Source: JANNYA01 sp031422315
GTDB taxonomy: Bacteria; Pseudomonadota; Gammaproteobacteria; Xanthomonadales; SZUA-5
Length of the DNA: 40,928 nucleotides
Assembly (NCBI GenBank): GCA_031422315.1
Contig: JANOQN010000082.1
Coordinates: forward strand, 1 to 40,928
Direction: 5' to 3'
Shown here piece by piece: positions 15,919-23,155 of this stretch (its first letter is position 1; every line of letters begins with the position of its first letter). The notes below the pieces were generated by a model. That model was not told the origin of the DNA. It saw only the letters and a program-made list of their open reading frames with translations, and did no database searches. Made by a program: the position numbers and the translations under genes.

Positions 15919-16767
15919 TTAAACCGGCCATCGCCCCTCAAACACAAACTGCGCGGGGCCTGCCAGCGTTATGCTTTGGCCTGGGCCGGGCCAAAAAATT
16001 CGCAGACTGCCGCCGGGCAAATCAACGCGAATCCACTGGCCAATTTTCAGCAGCCCGCGCTGGCTTAGCGCTGCTACCGCAGCACACGCGCCGCTGCCGC
16101 ACGCGAGCGTTTCACCCACGCCGCGTTCAAAGACGCGCAAAGAAATATGGCTATCCGAACGCACCTGGGCAAAGCCTACATTCGCACGATTTGGGAAATC
16201 AGCGTGGTTCTGAAACGCTGCGCCGATGCTGTCAATCGGTGCGGTTGCGCTCTCGGGCACCACAATGACCACGTGTGGATTGCCCATGCTGACGCAGCTA
16301 AATTCAATCAATTGGCGCTTAATCGTGCGTTGATAGCTCGGCGCTTGGGCATCGGTACGAAACGGCAGCGATATTGGATCGAACTGCGGCACAGAAAGCT
16401 GTACCGAAAGCGCATCCTCCACTGCATTTACTTGGATCGGGCCGGATGGGCTCATCAAAACGAACGGCGTTTTCAGATTTTTATGCTGGAGTAGCCAAGC
16501 CGCAACACAGCGTGCACCATTGCCGCACTGCTCCGCGCGCGAGCCATCCGCATTGAAAATCGCATAGCCAAAACCACTTTGGACTCGGCTTTCACGCTGC
16601 ACTACCATCACTTGATCGCAGCCCACGCCAAACTGCCGATGCGCCATCGCTTGAACCAAGGCAACCGAGGGAAGCGCGCGCGCGGTGCAGTCAAGTACTA
16701 CAAAATCATTGCCAGCGCCGTGCATTTTGCTGAAATTGAGGATGTCATTTGCCCGCATGGCAGCCAT
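15919..16767 (-). CDS. dapF: Diaminopimelate epimerase
   Basis: A 282-aa cytoplasmic PLP-independent epimerase converting LL- to meso-diaminopimelate for lysine and peptidoglycan. The two catalytic cysteines are Cys81 (AEQCGNGARC) and Cys223 (ETLACGSGACAA). FSKMHGAGNDFVVLD, FGVGCDQVMVV, FNADGS, SMGNPHVVI and RANVGFAQV are the expected family blocks. The ATG at 16767 immediately follows the lptM stop (TAG-ATG), pointing to coupling; a second ATG (MRANDILNFSKMHG) three codons later is an alternative. lysA, often between these two genes, is absent. The 3' end converges with gspK. Confidence 0.97.
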   Translation of the reverse strand: MAAMRANDILNFSKMHGAGNDFVVLDCTARALPSVALVQAMAHRQFGVGCDQVMVVQRESRVQSGFGYAIFNADGSRAEQCGNGARCVAAWLLQHKNLKTPFVLMSPSGPIQVNAVEDALSVQLSVPQFDPISLPFRTDAQAPSYQRTIKRQLIEFSCVSMGNPHVVIVVPESATAPIDSIGAAFQNHADFPNRANVGFAQVRSDSHISLRVFERGVGETLACGSGACAAVAALSQRGLLKIGQWIRVDLPGGSLRIFWPGPGQSITLAGPAQFVFEGRWPV

Positions 16768-16932
16768 CTAGAACAGAGGTTGCGGAACTTTGCCCGCAGA
16801 TATGGATGCAGATATAGGCTCAGCCGGTGCCGGTGGCAAAAGCGCGCCTTTATTACCGCAGCCTACCGATAGCAACACACTGCACATAAACAGCGTGCGA
16901 TAAACCGCGCTTGGAATTTTTGAACTTTTCAT
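16768..16932 (-). CDS. lptM: LptM-type small lipoprotein
   Basis: A 54-aa lipoprotein precursor. MKSSKIPSAVYRTLFMCSVL is followed by the lipobox LSVGC, with the lipidated cysteine at residue 25. The mature part GNKGALLPPAPAEP has the CG-x-KG-x-L-x-x-P pattern of LptM (YifL). LptM helps oxidative maturation of the LPS translocon LptD/LptE in the outer membrane. The gene is too short for a 60-codon cutoff but its place before dapF is the conserved one. No ribosome binding site is visible. The -10-like TATACT ends only 6 bp before the ATG, so the message may be leaderless or start elsewhere. Confidence 0.85.
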   Translation of the reverse strand: MKSSKIPSAVYRTLFMCSVLLSVGCGNKGALLPPAPAEPISASISAGKVPQPLF

Positions 16933-16936
16933 ACGG

Positions 16937-16948
16937 GCAGTATACTGC
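16937..16948. promoter_or_regulatory. Palindromic bidirectional -10 region
   Basis: GCAGTATACTGC is a perfect 12-bp palindrome in the gap between divergent lptM and the secreted-protein gene. It places TATACT on both strands. On the plus strand TTGAAC (16920-16925) lies 15 bp upstream and would give transcription about 20 bp before the ATG at 16975. On the minus strand no good -35 is seen. It could be a shared promoter core or an operator. Confidence 0.5.
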
Positions 16949-16974
16949 TGGGCTTGAATTTATTGAGAACCGCA

Positions 16975-18147
16975 ATGAGATTTTTATGGTTTTTATGCGT
17001 TTTTTTTGCCCTGATGAGTCAATCTAGCGTCGGCTCTGCAGAGCCAAATGACGCGGCAGAGGAACGGCTGGATACGCGCGCTTTGTCAAAACAAATGCTA
17101 CATCTGCATCCAAAATTGAATTTTGACAGTTATGCTTTGGGTTATCTTCAACATGAAAGTCCATTGCAATACAACAGTGTGGTGCACGATAAAACAGCGC
17201 TTAGCGCGGCAGTAATTGATGTATCGACTAAGCTCGGTGCTATTCGTGCAGCGCCGCCAGCACTGCCCGAACTGCGGCTTGATTTGATCGGCGAAGCATC
17301 GAAGTTGATCGGCACTAGCAAATCTGAGCTAAGTTCGGTGCTCACGAGTGGCGCAATTCCTATAGATAACAATGAAAAGGTTTTTCCTGGCTTTATGCCA
17401 TCGTCATTTCTAACGTTATTTCCGAATGCATCGCTAGCCAGTGAAACCACTGTTACGCCTGAGTTTGCTGGCTACATTGAAACTAGACTAGCCAATCAAG
17501 ATCGTACGCCCATCTTTATCAGTGCTTATTTTCGGCCAGTTCGATTTCAGCAAGACAATGTTGTGCAAACGTATCTAACACGGGTCAAATTTTACGCAGA
17601 CGCAGAGCGCACCAAGCTTTTGGACGAACGTATGGAAAAGCGAAATGGCCCGGCGTTGATCGCGAAAACCCTACTTGCTGAGGGTTTGACTTTAAATGCT
17701 AGCCCCGATCATTCGACCGTTATCAACGGCGAATACATGCTCGAGTTTTTCCCTGCAGCAGGTTGGGCAGCGAACCAATGCAAACTGCAAAATGCGGTAC
17801 GAGGGCATCGCGCTTGGCTGTGCAAACGCGCTCTTCCAAAAATCGAAGGTCAGGCGTTTGAGCGTGCTGAGCACCTTTACGTTGGCGGGCGGCTGGTGCA
17901 AGTCGCATATGTAATCGTTAAACCTGCGCCCAACACTGACGTAGCGGCTATCAAACTCAACATCGCGGATCGCTACAAAGGCACTTTTGACGCAACGCAA
18001 ATGCAGTATCAGTGGCAAAATCAGCTTACTCACTATCAGGCTGACTTCTCCATGCTTAAAACCGGCAAAAAACCCTACTTACAAATCCGCGCGAGCGAAT
18101 ATCAAGAGCTGCTGGACGGTAAACCTGGCTATGAGCCGTTTTTATGA
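16975..18147 (+). CDS. Secreted protein of unknown function
   Basis: I do not recognise this 390-aa protein. A signal peptide is clear: MRFLWFLCVFFALMSQSSVGSA, with cleavage likely before EPNDAAEE, so it should enter the periplasm or beyond. The mature part is rich in small domains' worth of mixed alpha/beta sequence with no transmembrane helix. Notable parts are LDTRALSKQMLHLHPKLNFD, FISAYFRPVRFQQDNVVQTYLTRVKFYAD and two cysteines (KLQ/WLCKR region) that may pair. ATG at 16975 was preferred to an in-frame TTG at 16954, because the latter adds residues before an otherwise normal signal peptide and lies at the predicted transcription start. Its stop overlaps the esterase start by 4 bp (ATGA), so the two are probably made together. 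Confidence 0.75.
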   Translation: MRFLWFLCVFFALMSQSSVGSAEPNDAAEERLDTRALSKQMLHLHPKLNFDSYALGYLQHESPLQYNSVVHDKTALSAAVIDVSTKLGAIRAAPPALPELRLDLIGEASKLIGTSKSELSSVLTSGAIPIDNNEKVFPGFMPSSFLTLFPNASLASETTVTPEFAGYIETRLANQDRTPIFISAYFRPVRFQQDNVVQTYLTRVKFYADAERTKLLDERMEKRNGPALIAKTLLAEGLTLNASPDHSTVINGEYMLEFFPAAGWAANQCKLQNAVRGHRAWLCKRALPKIEGQAFERAEHLYVGGRLVQVAYVIVKPAPNTDVAAIKLNIADRYKGTFDATQMQYQWQNQLTHYQADFSMLKTGKKPYLQIRASEYQELLDGKPGYEPFL

Positions 18148-18821
18148 GCCAGTTATTCGACAGTGCGGTTAAACTAGATACCGGCAAAGATCCGAAATTT
18201 GCTGTGCTTTGGCTGCACGGGCTGGGTGCGGATGGCCATGATTTTGAATCCATCGTGCCGGAGCTTATCGGCCCAAAATGGCCAGCGATTCGCTTTGTGT
18301 TTCCGCATGCGCCTGTGCAGCCCGTTACCATCAATGGCGGCGCTTCGATGCGGGCTTGGTATGACATTAAAAGTTTAGATCGTGAAGGCTTGCAAGATGA
18401 GGTGGGTATTCGAAAAAGCGTGCTCGCCGTGAATGCAATTATCGAAACATTGGAGAAGCAGGGGTTTGCTTCAGAGCAGATATTTCTTGCTGGCTTTTCA
18501 CAAGGCGGCGCGGTAGCGCTCGCCGCCGGGCTGCGCTACCCGCGTAAGCTGGCGGGTTTAATTGCGCTGTCTTGCTATTTACCACTTGGCGAAACTACCG
18601 CAGCACAGGCCGCAAGCGCAAATCAAAAGCTGCCTATTTTTATTGGGCACGGAACCTTTGATCAGGTTGTCGCACTGCAATACGGCGAGGCAGCTGCAAA
18701 AGCGCTATCCGCGCTTGGCTATTCGGTAGCTTTGCATAGTTATCCAATGCAACATTCTGTTAATGCACAAGAAATTTCTGATTTAAGAAAATTTATGGAA
18801 ATTCATCTTAAATCGGAGTAG
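18144..18821 (+). CDS. Carboxylesterase/phospholipase, alpha/beta hydrolase
   Basis: A 225-aa serine hydrolase of the abhydrolase_2 (carboxylesterase 2, EstB/YpfH-like) family, acting on short-chain esters or lysophospholipids. The nucleophile is Ser119 in AGFSQGGAVAL, the acid is Asp173 in GHGTFDQVV, and the base is His204 in YPMQHSV. The oxyanion-hole motif LWLHGLGADGHDF is near residues 22-34, and FPHAPVQPVTINGGASMRAWYDI is characteristic of the family. It has no signal peptide, so it is cytoplasmic. It is translationally coupled to the upstream secreted protein and followed by an intrinsic terminator. Confidence 0.93.
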   Translation: MSQLFDSAVKLDTGKDPKFAVLWLHGLGADGHDFESIVPELIGPKWPAIRFVFPHAPVQPVTINGGASMRAWYDIKSLDREGLQDEVGIRKSVLAVNAIIETLEKQGFASEQIFLAGFSQGGAVALAAGLRYPRKLAGLIALSCYLPLGETTAAQAASANQKLPIFIGHGTFDQVVALQYGEAAAKALSALGYSVALHSYPMQHSVNAQEISDLRKFMEIHLKSE

Positions 18822-18907
18822 CGTAGCGGTGTAGTTAGCTCTAACCGGAGGTGACCGATGGATGAAGATGAGTAGAAGTTGAAATTCAGAAGTTGAACAG
18901 GTAGTGG

Positions 18908-18943
18908 AAAACGGTGCTGATACCCCTCAGCGCCGTTTTTTTT
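18908..18943 (+). terminator. Intrinsic terminator after the esterase operon
   Basis: AACGGTGCTGA (18910-18920) pairs with TCAGCGCCGTT (18927-18937) around a 6-nt loop, with one G-U pair, and is followed by a T-run to 18943. It ends the secreted-protein/esterase operon. Just before it, at 18846-18875, a strong GGAGGTG precedes a five-codon frame (MDEDE-stop). Confidence 0.88.
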
Positions 18944-18970
18944 GACTTAAATGTGAGGCTAACCCGTTGC

Positions 18971-20104
18971 TCAAATCAACGTAAGCGCGCCAAGTGCATA
19001 TAGCTTTTCGAGTTCCGCGCGCTCAGCCTGGGCGAGCTTTTGCCAATCCGAACCCGTAATCCCAGCTGCAAGCAGCTTCGCCGATACACGTTCACTCAAT
19101 ACGAACTGGGCTCCACCAGCGTAAAGTCCGTGCTTGGTATAAGCCCAGCGAAATCTCGAGTCGGGTTGCAACAACCAAGGGCTTGCACCAAGACTATTTA
19201 AGCGTGCGTCTAGCGAGTTCGCTTTTCTCCCGCGTTTCGTCGCAAGCGATAGGCTTCGATAGCGCGTGGTAAATCGACCGAACCAGTTAGCGAATTCATC
19301 GGAATCTAGCGCAAGCGCCTGCTGCATCAGCGCTCTAGCGCGTTCAATATCGGTTATTTCGATGGCGTTTGTATCAGCGCGCGGCTGCAAATCAGGATCA
19401 GCATAGCGTTGGCTGTCGGGCAGTATTTCTGCGCGCTCGGCGGCACAGTCCATCAGCATCTCAGTCAAGGATGGCGCGCGCAGGCCGATCGAAAACGTCA
19501 TGCAATCGCTATCGAGCGCCACGCCGTGGTGGCCCACGCCGGGCGGCAAATACAGCATATCGCCGGGCGCTAAATCGAAACTTTCAGTTGGCTTGAATTG
19601 CTGCAAGAGCTTGACTTCACTGCGCGCAACGTACTTGCGCTCACTTGAACCTGCGTCCGAATCAATAGCCCAGCGGCGCTTGCCCGCAGCTTGCAGCAAA
19701 AACACATCGTATTGATCGACGTGCGCGCCCACGCTACCACCTTTAGTGGCGTAGCTAATCATAATATCTTCAATGCGCCAGCGCGGCAAAAACTCAAAAT
19801 GCTCCAAAAGCGTAGCAACTTCGGGGTCCCACTGATCCACGCTTTGCACGAGCAGCGTCCAATGTGATGCGGGCAATTGGCGAAATATGTCCTCCGAAAA
19901 CGGCCCATGTGAAACACTAAATCGTTTGCCTTGGCCATGAATAATGCGCGCTTCAACGCCTTTTTCGCAGGCCAAACCAGCGAGCTCTGCAGGCGTTACG
20001 CTACTTTGAAATCCGGGCAGCGCTTGACGGATCAACAGTGGCTTTTTCTGCCAAAATTCACTTAAGAACTGCTGAGAAGATCGCCCTAAATCAAGCTGCA
20101 TCAT
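18971..20104 (-). CDS. roxA: Ribosomal protein L16 arginine hydroxylase
   Basis: A 377-aa cupin/JmjC-type 2-oxoglutarate and Fe(II) oxygenase of the YcfD/RoxA family, which hydroxylates an arginine of 50S protein L16. Iron ligands are His128 and Asp130 (GAHVDQYDVFLLQ) and His192 (LPPGVGHHGVA). The N-terminal FLSEFWQKKPLLIRQALPGF and the LPRWRIEDIMISYA block are diagnostic. The C-terminal winged-helix region (QFVLSERVSAKLLAAG) is present, so the protein is full length. ATG at 20104 overlaps the stop of the GNAT gene (ATGA). It is the last gene of a possible purT-regulator-GNAT-roxA run. Confidence 0.95.
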   Translation of the reverse strand: MMQLDLGRSSQQFLSEFWQKKPLLIRQALPGFQSSVTPAELAGLACEKGVEARIIHGQGKRFSVSHGPFSEDIFRQLPASHWTLLVQSVDQWDPEVATLLEHFEFLPRWRIEDIMISYATKGGSVGAHVDQYDVFLLQAAGKRRWAIDSDAGSSERKYVARSEVKLLQQFKPTESFDLAPGDMLYLPPGVGHHGVALDSDCMTFSIGLRAPSLTEMLMDCAAERAEILPDSQRYADPDLQPRADTNAIEITDIERARALMQQALALDSDEFANWFGRFTTRYRSLSLATKRGRKANSLDARLNSLGASPWLLQPDSRFRWAYTKHGLYAGGAQFVLSERVSAKLLAAGITGSDWQKLAQAERAELEKLYALGALTLI

Positions 20105-20559
20105 CGCTCCGTATTGGTTTCAGCAAGGTCAAATCGCCTTTGTAGATAAAACCGCTGACTGCCCGGCGGCATATCCGTCAACAGGCCAAACTGCGTGTAG
20201 CCCTGACGTAAATAAAAAGCGGGCGCTTGAAAATCAAAAGTATCGACATAAGCGCCAATGCATCCTAGGCCACGCGCTTTGTGTTCAGCTCGCTCAAGCA
20301 GCGCTGCAGCAACGCCTTGACGGCGCGCGCTAGGCTCCACAAACAACATATCAATATGCAGCCACGACCAGCCGGTGCTAGCGATTAGGCCACCTAACAG
20401 CTCAGTCTCTCTATTCGCAAAAACCATTAGCGGCGCAAAATCCAAATTGTGCGCACGTTGATTGAACTGCATAAGCCCAAGCTGGATTTTCTCGAGCCAT
20501 ACTTGGGTTTTTGCATCGTGCAATTGCGGGCTACTAAGTTCAAAGGGCAGCTTGGTCAC
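20101..20559 (-). CDS. GNAT-family N-acetyltransferase
   Basis: A 152-aa acetyl-CoA dependent acetyltransferase of unknown substrate. The core motif is LHIDMLFVEPSARRQGVAAALLERAEHKARGLGC, in which RRQGVA is the pyrophosphate-binding loop. TFDFQAPAFYLRQGYTQFG is the usual C-terminal motif. The frame is open further upstream into the response-regulator gene. GTG at 20559 was chosen because AAGGAGG lies just before it and 7 bp separate it from the regulator's stop. The 2-nt spacing is short, so a nearby CTG is possible. Its stop overlaps the roxA start. Confidence 0.85.
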   Translation of the reverse strand: MTKLPFELSSPQLHDAKTQVWLEKIQLGLMQFNQRAHNLDFAPLMVFANRETELLGGLIASTGWSWLHIDMLFVEPSARRQGVAAALLERAEHKARGLGCIGAYVDTFDFQAPAFYLRQGYTQFGLLTDMPPGSQRFYLQRRFDLAETNTER

Positions 20560-20566
20560 GGCCTCC

Positions 20567-21256
20567 TTAGACCTTCCAACGATAGCCCACGCCATGCAGC
20601 GTATCGATGGCATCAAAGCTTGGATCAATCGCCATAAATTTCTTTCGGATGCGCTTGATGTGTGAAGTAATGGTTGCCTCGTCCACCACTACCTGCGCGG
20701 CGTTCATCAGCTGATCGCGGTTTTTAACGTGGCCTGGAAAACGGGTCAGTGCGTGTACGATCCAAAATTCAGTCAGCGTCAACTCAACCTCGGCCCCATT
20801 CCAGGTGACCCGCATGCGCTCAGTTTCAAGGCGTAATGCGCCATGTTCTAGCAAATCTTCCTTGCCAACCGGCTGGCGCAACGCTTCAACGCGTCGAAAC
20901 AGCGTCACAATGCGGGCGAGCAGCTGCTGTAGGCTAACGTCTTTGGTTAAATAATCATCTGCGCCTAGCCGCAAGCCGCTAATAATGTCGAAATCATTAT
21001 CTCTAGCGCTCAAAAACACGATGGGCAGGGTGTTTGAGCGCGCGCGCAGGCCTCGGCAAAGCTCAAAGCCACCTTCAGGCTCATCGCCCAAACCCACGTC
21101 GATCAGCACCAAATCCGGCAAGCGCTGCGCAAATGCGCGCTCGGCGCTGTGCCGATCTGGATAGCCCGCCACTTCATAGCCGTAGCGCTTGAGCGCATCG
21201 GAATAATTCGCGCGAATTGTAGGTTCGTCTTCGACGATGGCAATTAGGCGGCCCAT
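20567..21256 (-). CDS. PdsR-like response regulator
   Basis: A 229-aa two-domain response regulator. The receiver domain has acidic pocket residues in AIVEDEP, phospho-acceptor Asp53 (LVLIDVGLGDE) and the conserved lysine in ADDYLTKDVS. The output domain is an OmpR-type winged helix (VELTLTEFWIVHAL, EATITSHIKRIRKKF, DTLHGVGYRW). Segments such as GLGDEPEGGFELCRGLR, SGLRLGADDYLTKD and LTLTEFWIVHALTRFPGHVKNRDQLM closely resemble PdsR, the regulator of proteobacterial dedicated sortase systems (from memory). No sortase, PdsS kinase or PdsO gene lies nearby. The ATG at 21256 gives a normal N-terminus; the frame opens 20 codons earlier. Confidence 0.85.
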   Translation of the reverse strand: MGRLIAIVEDEPTIRANYSDALKRYGYEVAGYPDRHSAERAFAQRLPDLVLIDVGLGDEPEGGFELCRGLRARSNTLPIVFLSARDNDFDIISGLRLGADDYLTKDVSLQQLLARIVTLFRRVEALRQPVGKEDLLEHGALRLETERMRVTWNGAEVELTLTEFWIVHALTRFPGHVKNRDQLMNAAQVVVDEATITSHIKRIRKKFMAIDPSFDAIDTLHGVGYRWKV

Positions 21257-21343
21257 GGCGTGCTCCGTTGGATTGATGTGCTGACGATGGCGGCAACTTA
21301 ACGACTGTGGACGCACCAGCTCAAGTGCTAGCGCTGCTTTTGC

Positions 21344-21378
21344 CCGAAAAATGTCGAATCTAGATCGCTATTTTTCGG
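21344..21378. repeat. 9-bp inverted repeat between purT and the regulator
   Basis: CCGAAAAAT (21344-21352) and ATTTTTCGG (21370-21378) are perfect inverted copies 17 bp apart. They lie between the purT stop and the response-regulator start. A terminator is unlikely without a following T-run, so a regulator-binding or mRNA-processing site is possible. Confidence 0.45.
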
Positions 21379-21389
21379 CTCAAGACAAT

Positions 21390-22664
21390 CTATTCAGGAA
21401 AGCGTGTCAAATCAACGCGAATAGCCGCAGCCGCACGGCGCGCTTTTTCTCTGGCTGCGAATAAGCTATCACCACGCGCTAGCGTAACGCCAACTCGGCG
21501 CTTGCCTTTGACTTCCGGTTTGCCGAATAGACGAACGTCGGTGTCTTGCTCAGCCAGTGCGCGTGCCAGCCCGAAAAAACGCGGCGCATGGCCGTGGCCT
21601 GTCGCGAGCAAAGCGGCGCTTGCAGATGGCCCGAGCTGGCGAATGGCGGGAATTGGCAGCCCTAAAATAGCCCGTACGTGCAAAGCGAACTGACTCAAAT
21701 CCTGCGAGATCAGCGTGACCAAGCCGGTATCGTGCGGCCTGGGTGACACCTCGGAAAACAGCACCTCATCACCTTTGATGAAAAGCTCGACGCCGAATAC
21801 GCCAAAGCCGCCTAAGTTATCGGTAATTGTGCGCGCAATCGCCTGAGCGCGCTGCAGCGCGATCGGCCGCATAGGTTGCGGCTGCCAACTCTCGCGATAG
21901 TCGCCTTCCTCCTGAAAATGGCCTATCGGCTCGCAAAAATCGGTGCCGCCGGCGTGGCGAATCGTCAGCAGCGTGATTTCAAAATCAAACGGCACAAATG
22001 CCTCAACGATGACGCGGCCTGCTTGATTTGCCTCGCTAGTCGACGCTCGACCGCCGGTTTGTGCATATTGCCAGGCGGCTTCAAGCTCATCGACATGGCG
22101 CACAATGCTCTGGCCCTTGCCGGAACTGCTCATCAGCGGTTTGACGACGCAAGGCATACCAAGCGCTTGCGCCGCCGTTTTAAAGTCATCAAAATGATCG
22201 ACAAATCGAAACGCTGAGGTGGGCAGCTTCAAGGTTTCTGCGGCCAGGCGGCGTATGCCTTCACGATCCATCGTCAAATTAACCGCGCGCGCACGCGGGA
22301 CAACATTAAAGCCTTCCGTTTCCAAAGCGATGAGCGTTTGGGTATGGATCGCTTCTATTTCGGGCACGATAAAATCAGGGCGCTCAAGCTCAATCAGCGC
22401 GCGCAAAGTCGCGCTGTCTTGCATATCAACAACGTGCGCGCGCTGAGCAACGTGCATCGCGGGCGCGCCAGCGTAGCGATCCACGGCAACCACTTCGATG
22501 CCCAAAAGCGATGCGGCGATTGCGACTTCCTTACCGAGCTCGCCTGAGCCCAGCAACAGCAATTTCTGCGCACTACCAGTGCCGGCAGTGCCGATGCCTA
22601 GCTGGGCACACGTCGGTGTTAGCGGTGTAGGGTGTGGTTGAGTCATAGGCTTTTCCATAAACAT
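21390..22664 (-). CDS. purT: Formate-dependent GAR transformylase
   Basis: A 424-aa ATP-grasp enzyme that formylates glycinamide ribonucleotide with formate and ATP in purine synthesis. Signature parts are KLLLLGSGELGKEVAIAA near the N-terminus and VPEIEAIHTQTLIALE. NLTMDREGIRRLAAETL, PCVVKPLMSSSGKGQSIV, GVELFIKGDEVLFSEVSPRPHDTGLVT and RLFGKPEVKGKRRVGVTLA follow. All ATP-grasp blocks are present and the length is close to the E. coli enzyme plus a short N-terminal extension (MFMEKPMTQPHPTPLTPT). An ATG at MTQPH, six codons in, is an alternative start. The gene is divergent from the PepSY-phoPQ operon and leads the minus-strand run ending in roxA. Confidence 0.96.
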   Translation of the reverse strand: MFMEKPMTQPHPTPLTPTCAQLGIGTAGTGSAQKLLLLGSGELGKEVAIAASLLGIEVVAVDRYAGAPAMHVAQRAHVVDMQDSATLRALIELERPDFIVPEIEAIHTQTLIALETEGFNVVPRARAVNLTMDREGIRRLAAETLKLPTSAFRFVDHFDDFKTAAQALGMPCVVKPLMSSSGKGQSIVRHVDELEAAWQYAQTGGRASTSEANQAGRVIVEAFVPFDFEITLLTIRHAGGTDFCEPIGHFQEEGDYRESWQPQPMRPIALQRAQAIARTITDNLGGFGVFGVELFIKGDEVLFSEVSPRPHDTGLVTLISQDLSQFALHVRAILGLPIPAIRQLGPSASAALLATGHGHAPRFFGLARALAEQDTDVRLFGKPEVKGKRRVGVTLARGDSLFAAREKARRAAAAIRVDLTRFPE

Positions 22665-22689
22665 CTTTACTTAAGGTGGCGAAAGATAA

Positions 22690-22701
22690 ATGAAATTTCA
22701 T
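22690..22701. promoter_or_regulatory. 12-bp palindrome between purT and the PepSY gene
   Basis: ATGAAATTTCAT is a perfect palindrome in the 125-bp divergent gap, 26 bp upstream of purT. A TTGACT (22769-22774) and TATACC pair lies on the plus strand but ends 3 bp before the PepSY ATG, so it cannot serve the annotated start. The palindrome could be an operator for either side. Confidence 0.35.
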
Positions 22702-22789
22702 GCTGGCGCTTGGCGCTAAAGCTAATCAGCGCTTACTCAGGCAGTCAGTCGCATTCTTTTGACTCGCACGCTCCTGGAGCTATACCGCA

Positions 22790-23155
22790 ATGCGCCAAAG
22801 TTTTACAATTGCATCCTCGCCACCTCTGCGCCGATTTGCGTGCGCTGCCTTGCTCAGTACGGCAGTGCTTTTCGGTTTGGCTTTGAGCGCAATAAGCAAC
22901 GCTAATGCAGCGCAAGACGAACAAGAACAGCAAGATATGCTGAGCATGCGCAATGCAGTCGAGCAAGTTAAGCGCGACACCAACGGCAAAATCTTATCGG
23001 TTCGATCTGTTAAGACAGGTAAAGTAAAATTTTACAGAGTTAAGGTACTGACTCGCGCCGGGCGCGTTCACGTGGTACAAATACCATTAAGTGCGACGAA
23101 GCTTTCAGCCCAGGCGCAAATTAAAGCCCCGGAAACTGTTAAGAAGGATCAATAA
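22790..23155 (+). CDS. Exported PepSY-like protein
   Basis: A 121-aa precursor. The N-terminal region LRRFACAALLSTAVLFGLALSAISNANA is a signal peptide, with cleavage likely before AQDEQEQQ. The mature part is short and basic. AVEQVKRDTNGKILSVRSV then KFYRVKVLTRAGRVHVVQI fits a single PepSY-like domain, a fold seen in periplasmic modulators of peptidases and sensor kinases. CTGGAGC upstream of the ATG is the likely ribosome binding site. Its TAA is followed directly by the phoP ATG, so co-expression is almost certain. A role in tuning the adjacent PhoQ-like sensor is inferred from position. Confidence 0.8.
   Translation: MRQSFTIASSPPLRRFACAALLSTAVLFGLALSAISNANAAQDEQEQQDMLSMRNAVEQVKRDTNGKILSVRSVKTGKVKFYRVKVLTRAGRVHVVQIPLSATKLSAQAQIKAPETVKKDQ

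Noticed and set aside
22769..22786. TTGACT/TATACC as promoter of the PepSY-phoPQ operon
   Set aside because: The -10 box ends 3 bp before the start codon, too close to serve it, and the ribosome binding site lies inside it.
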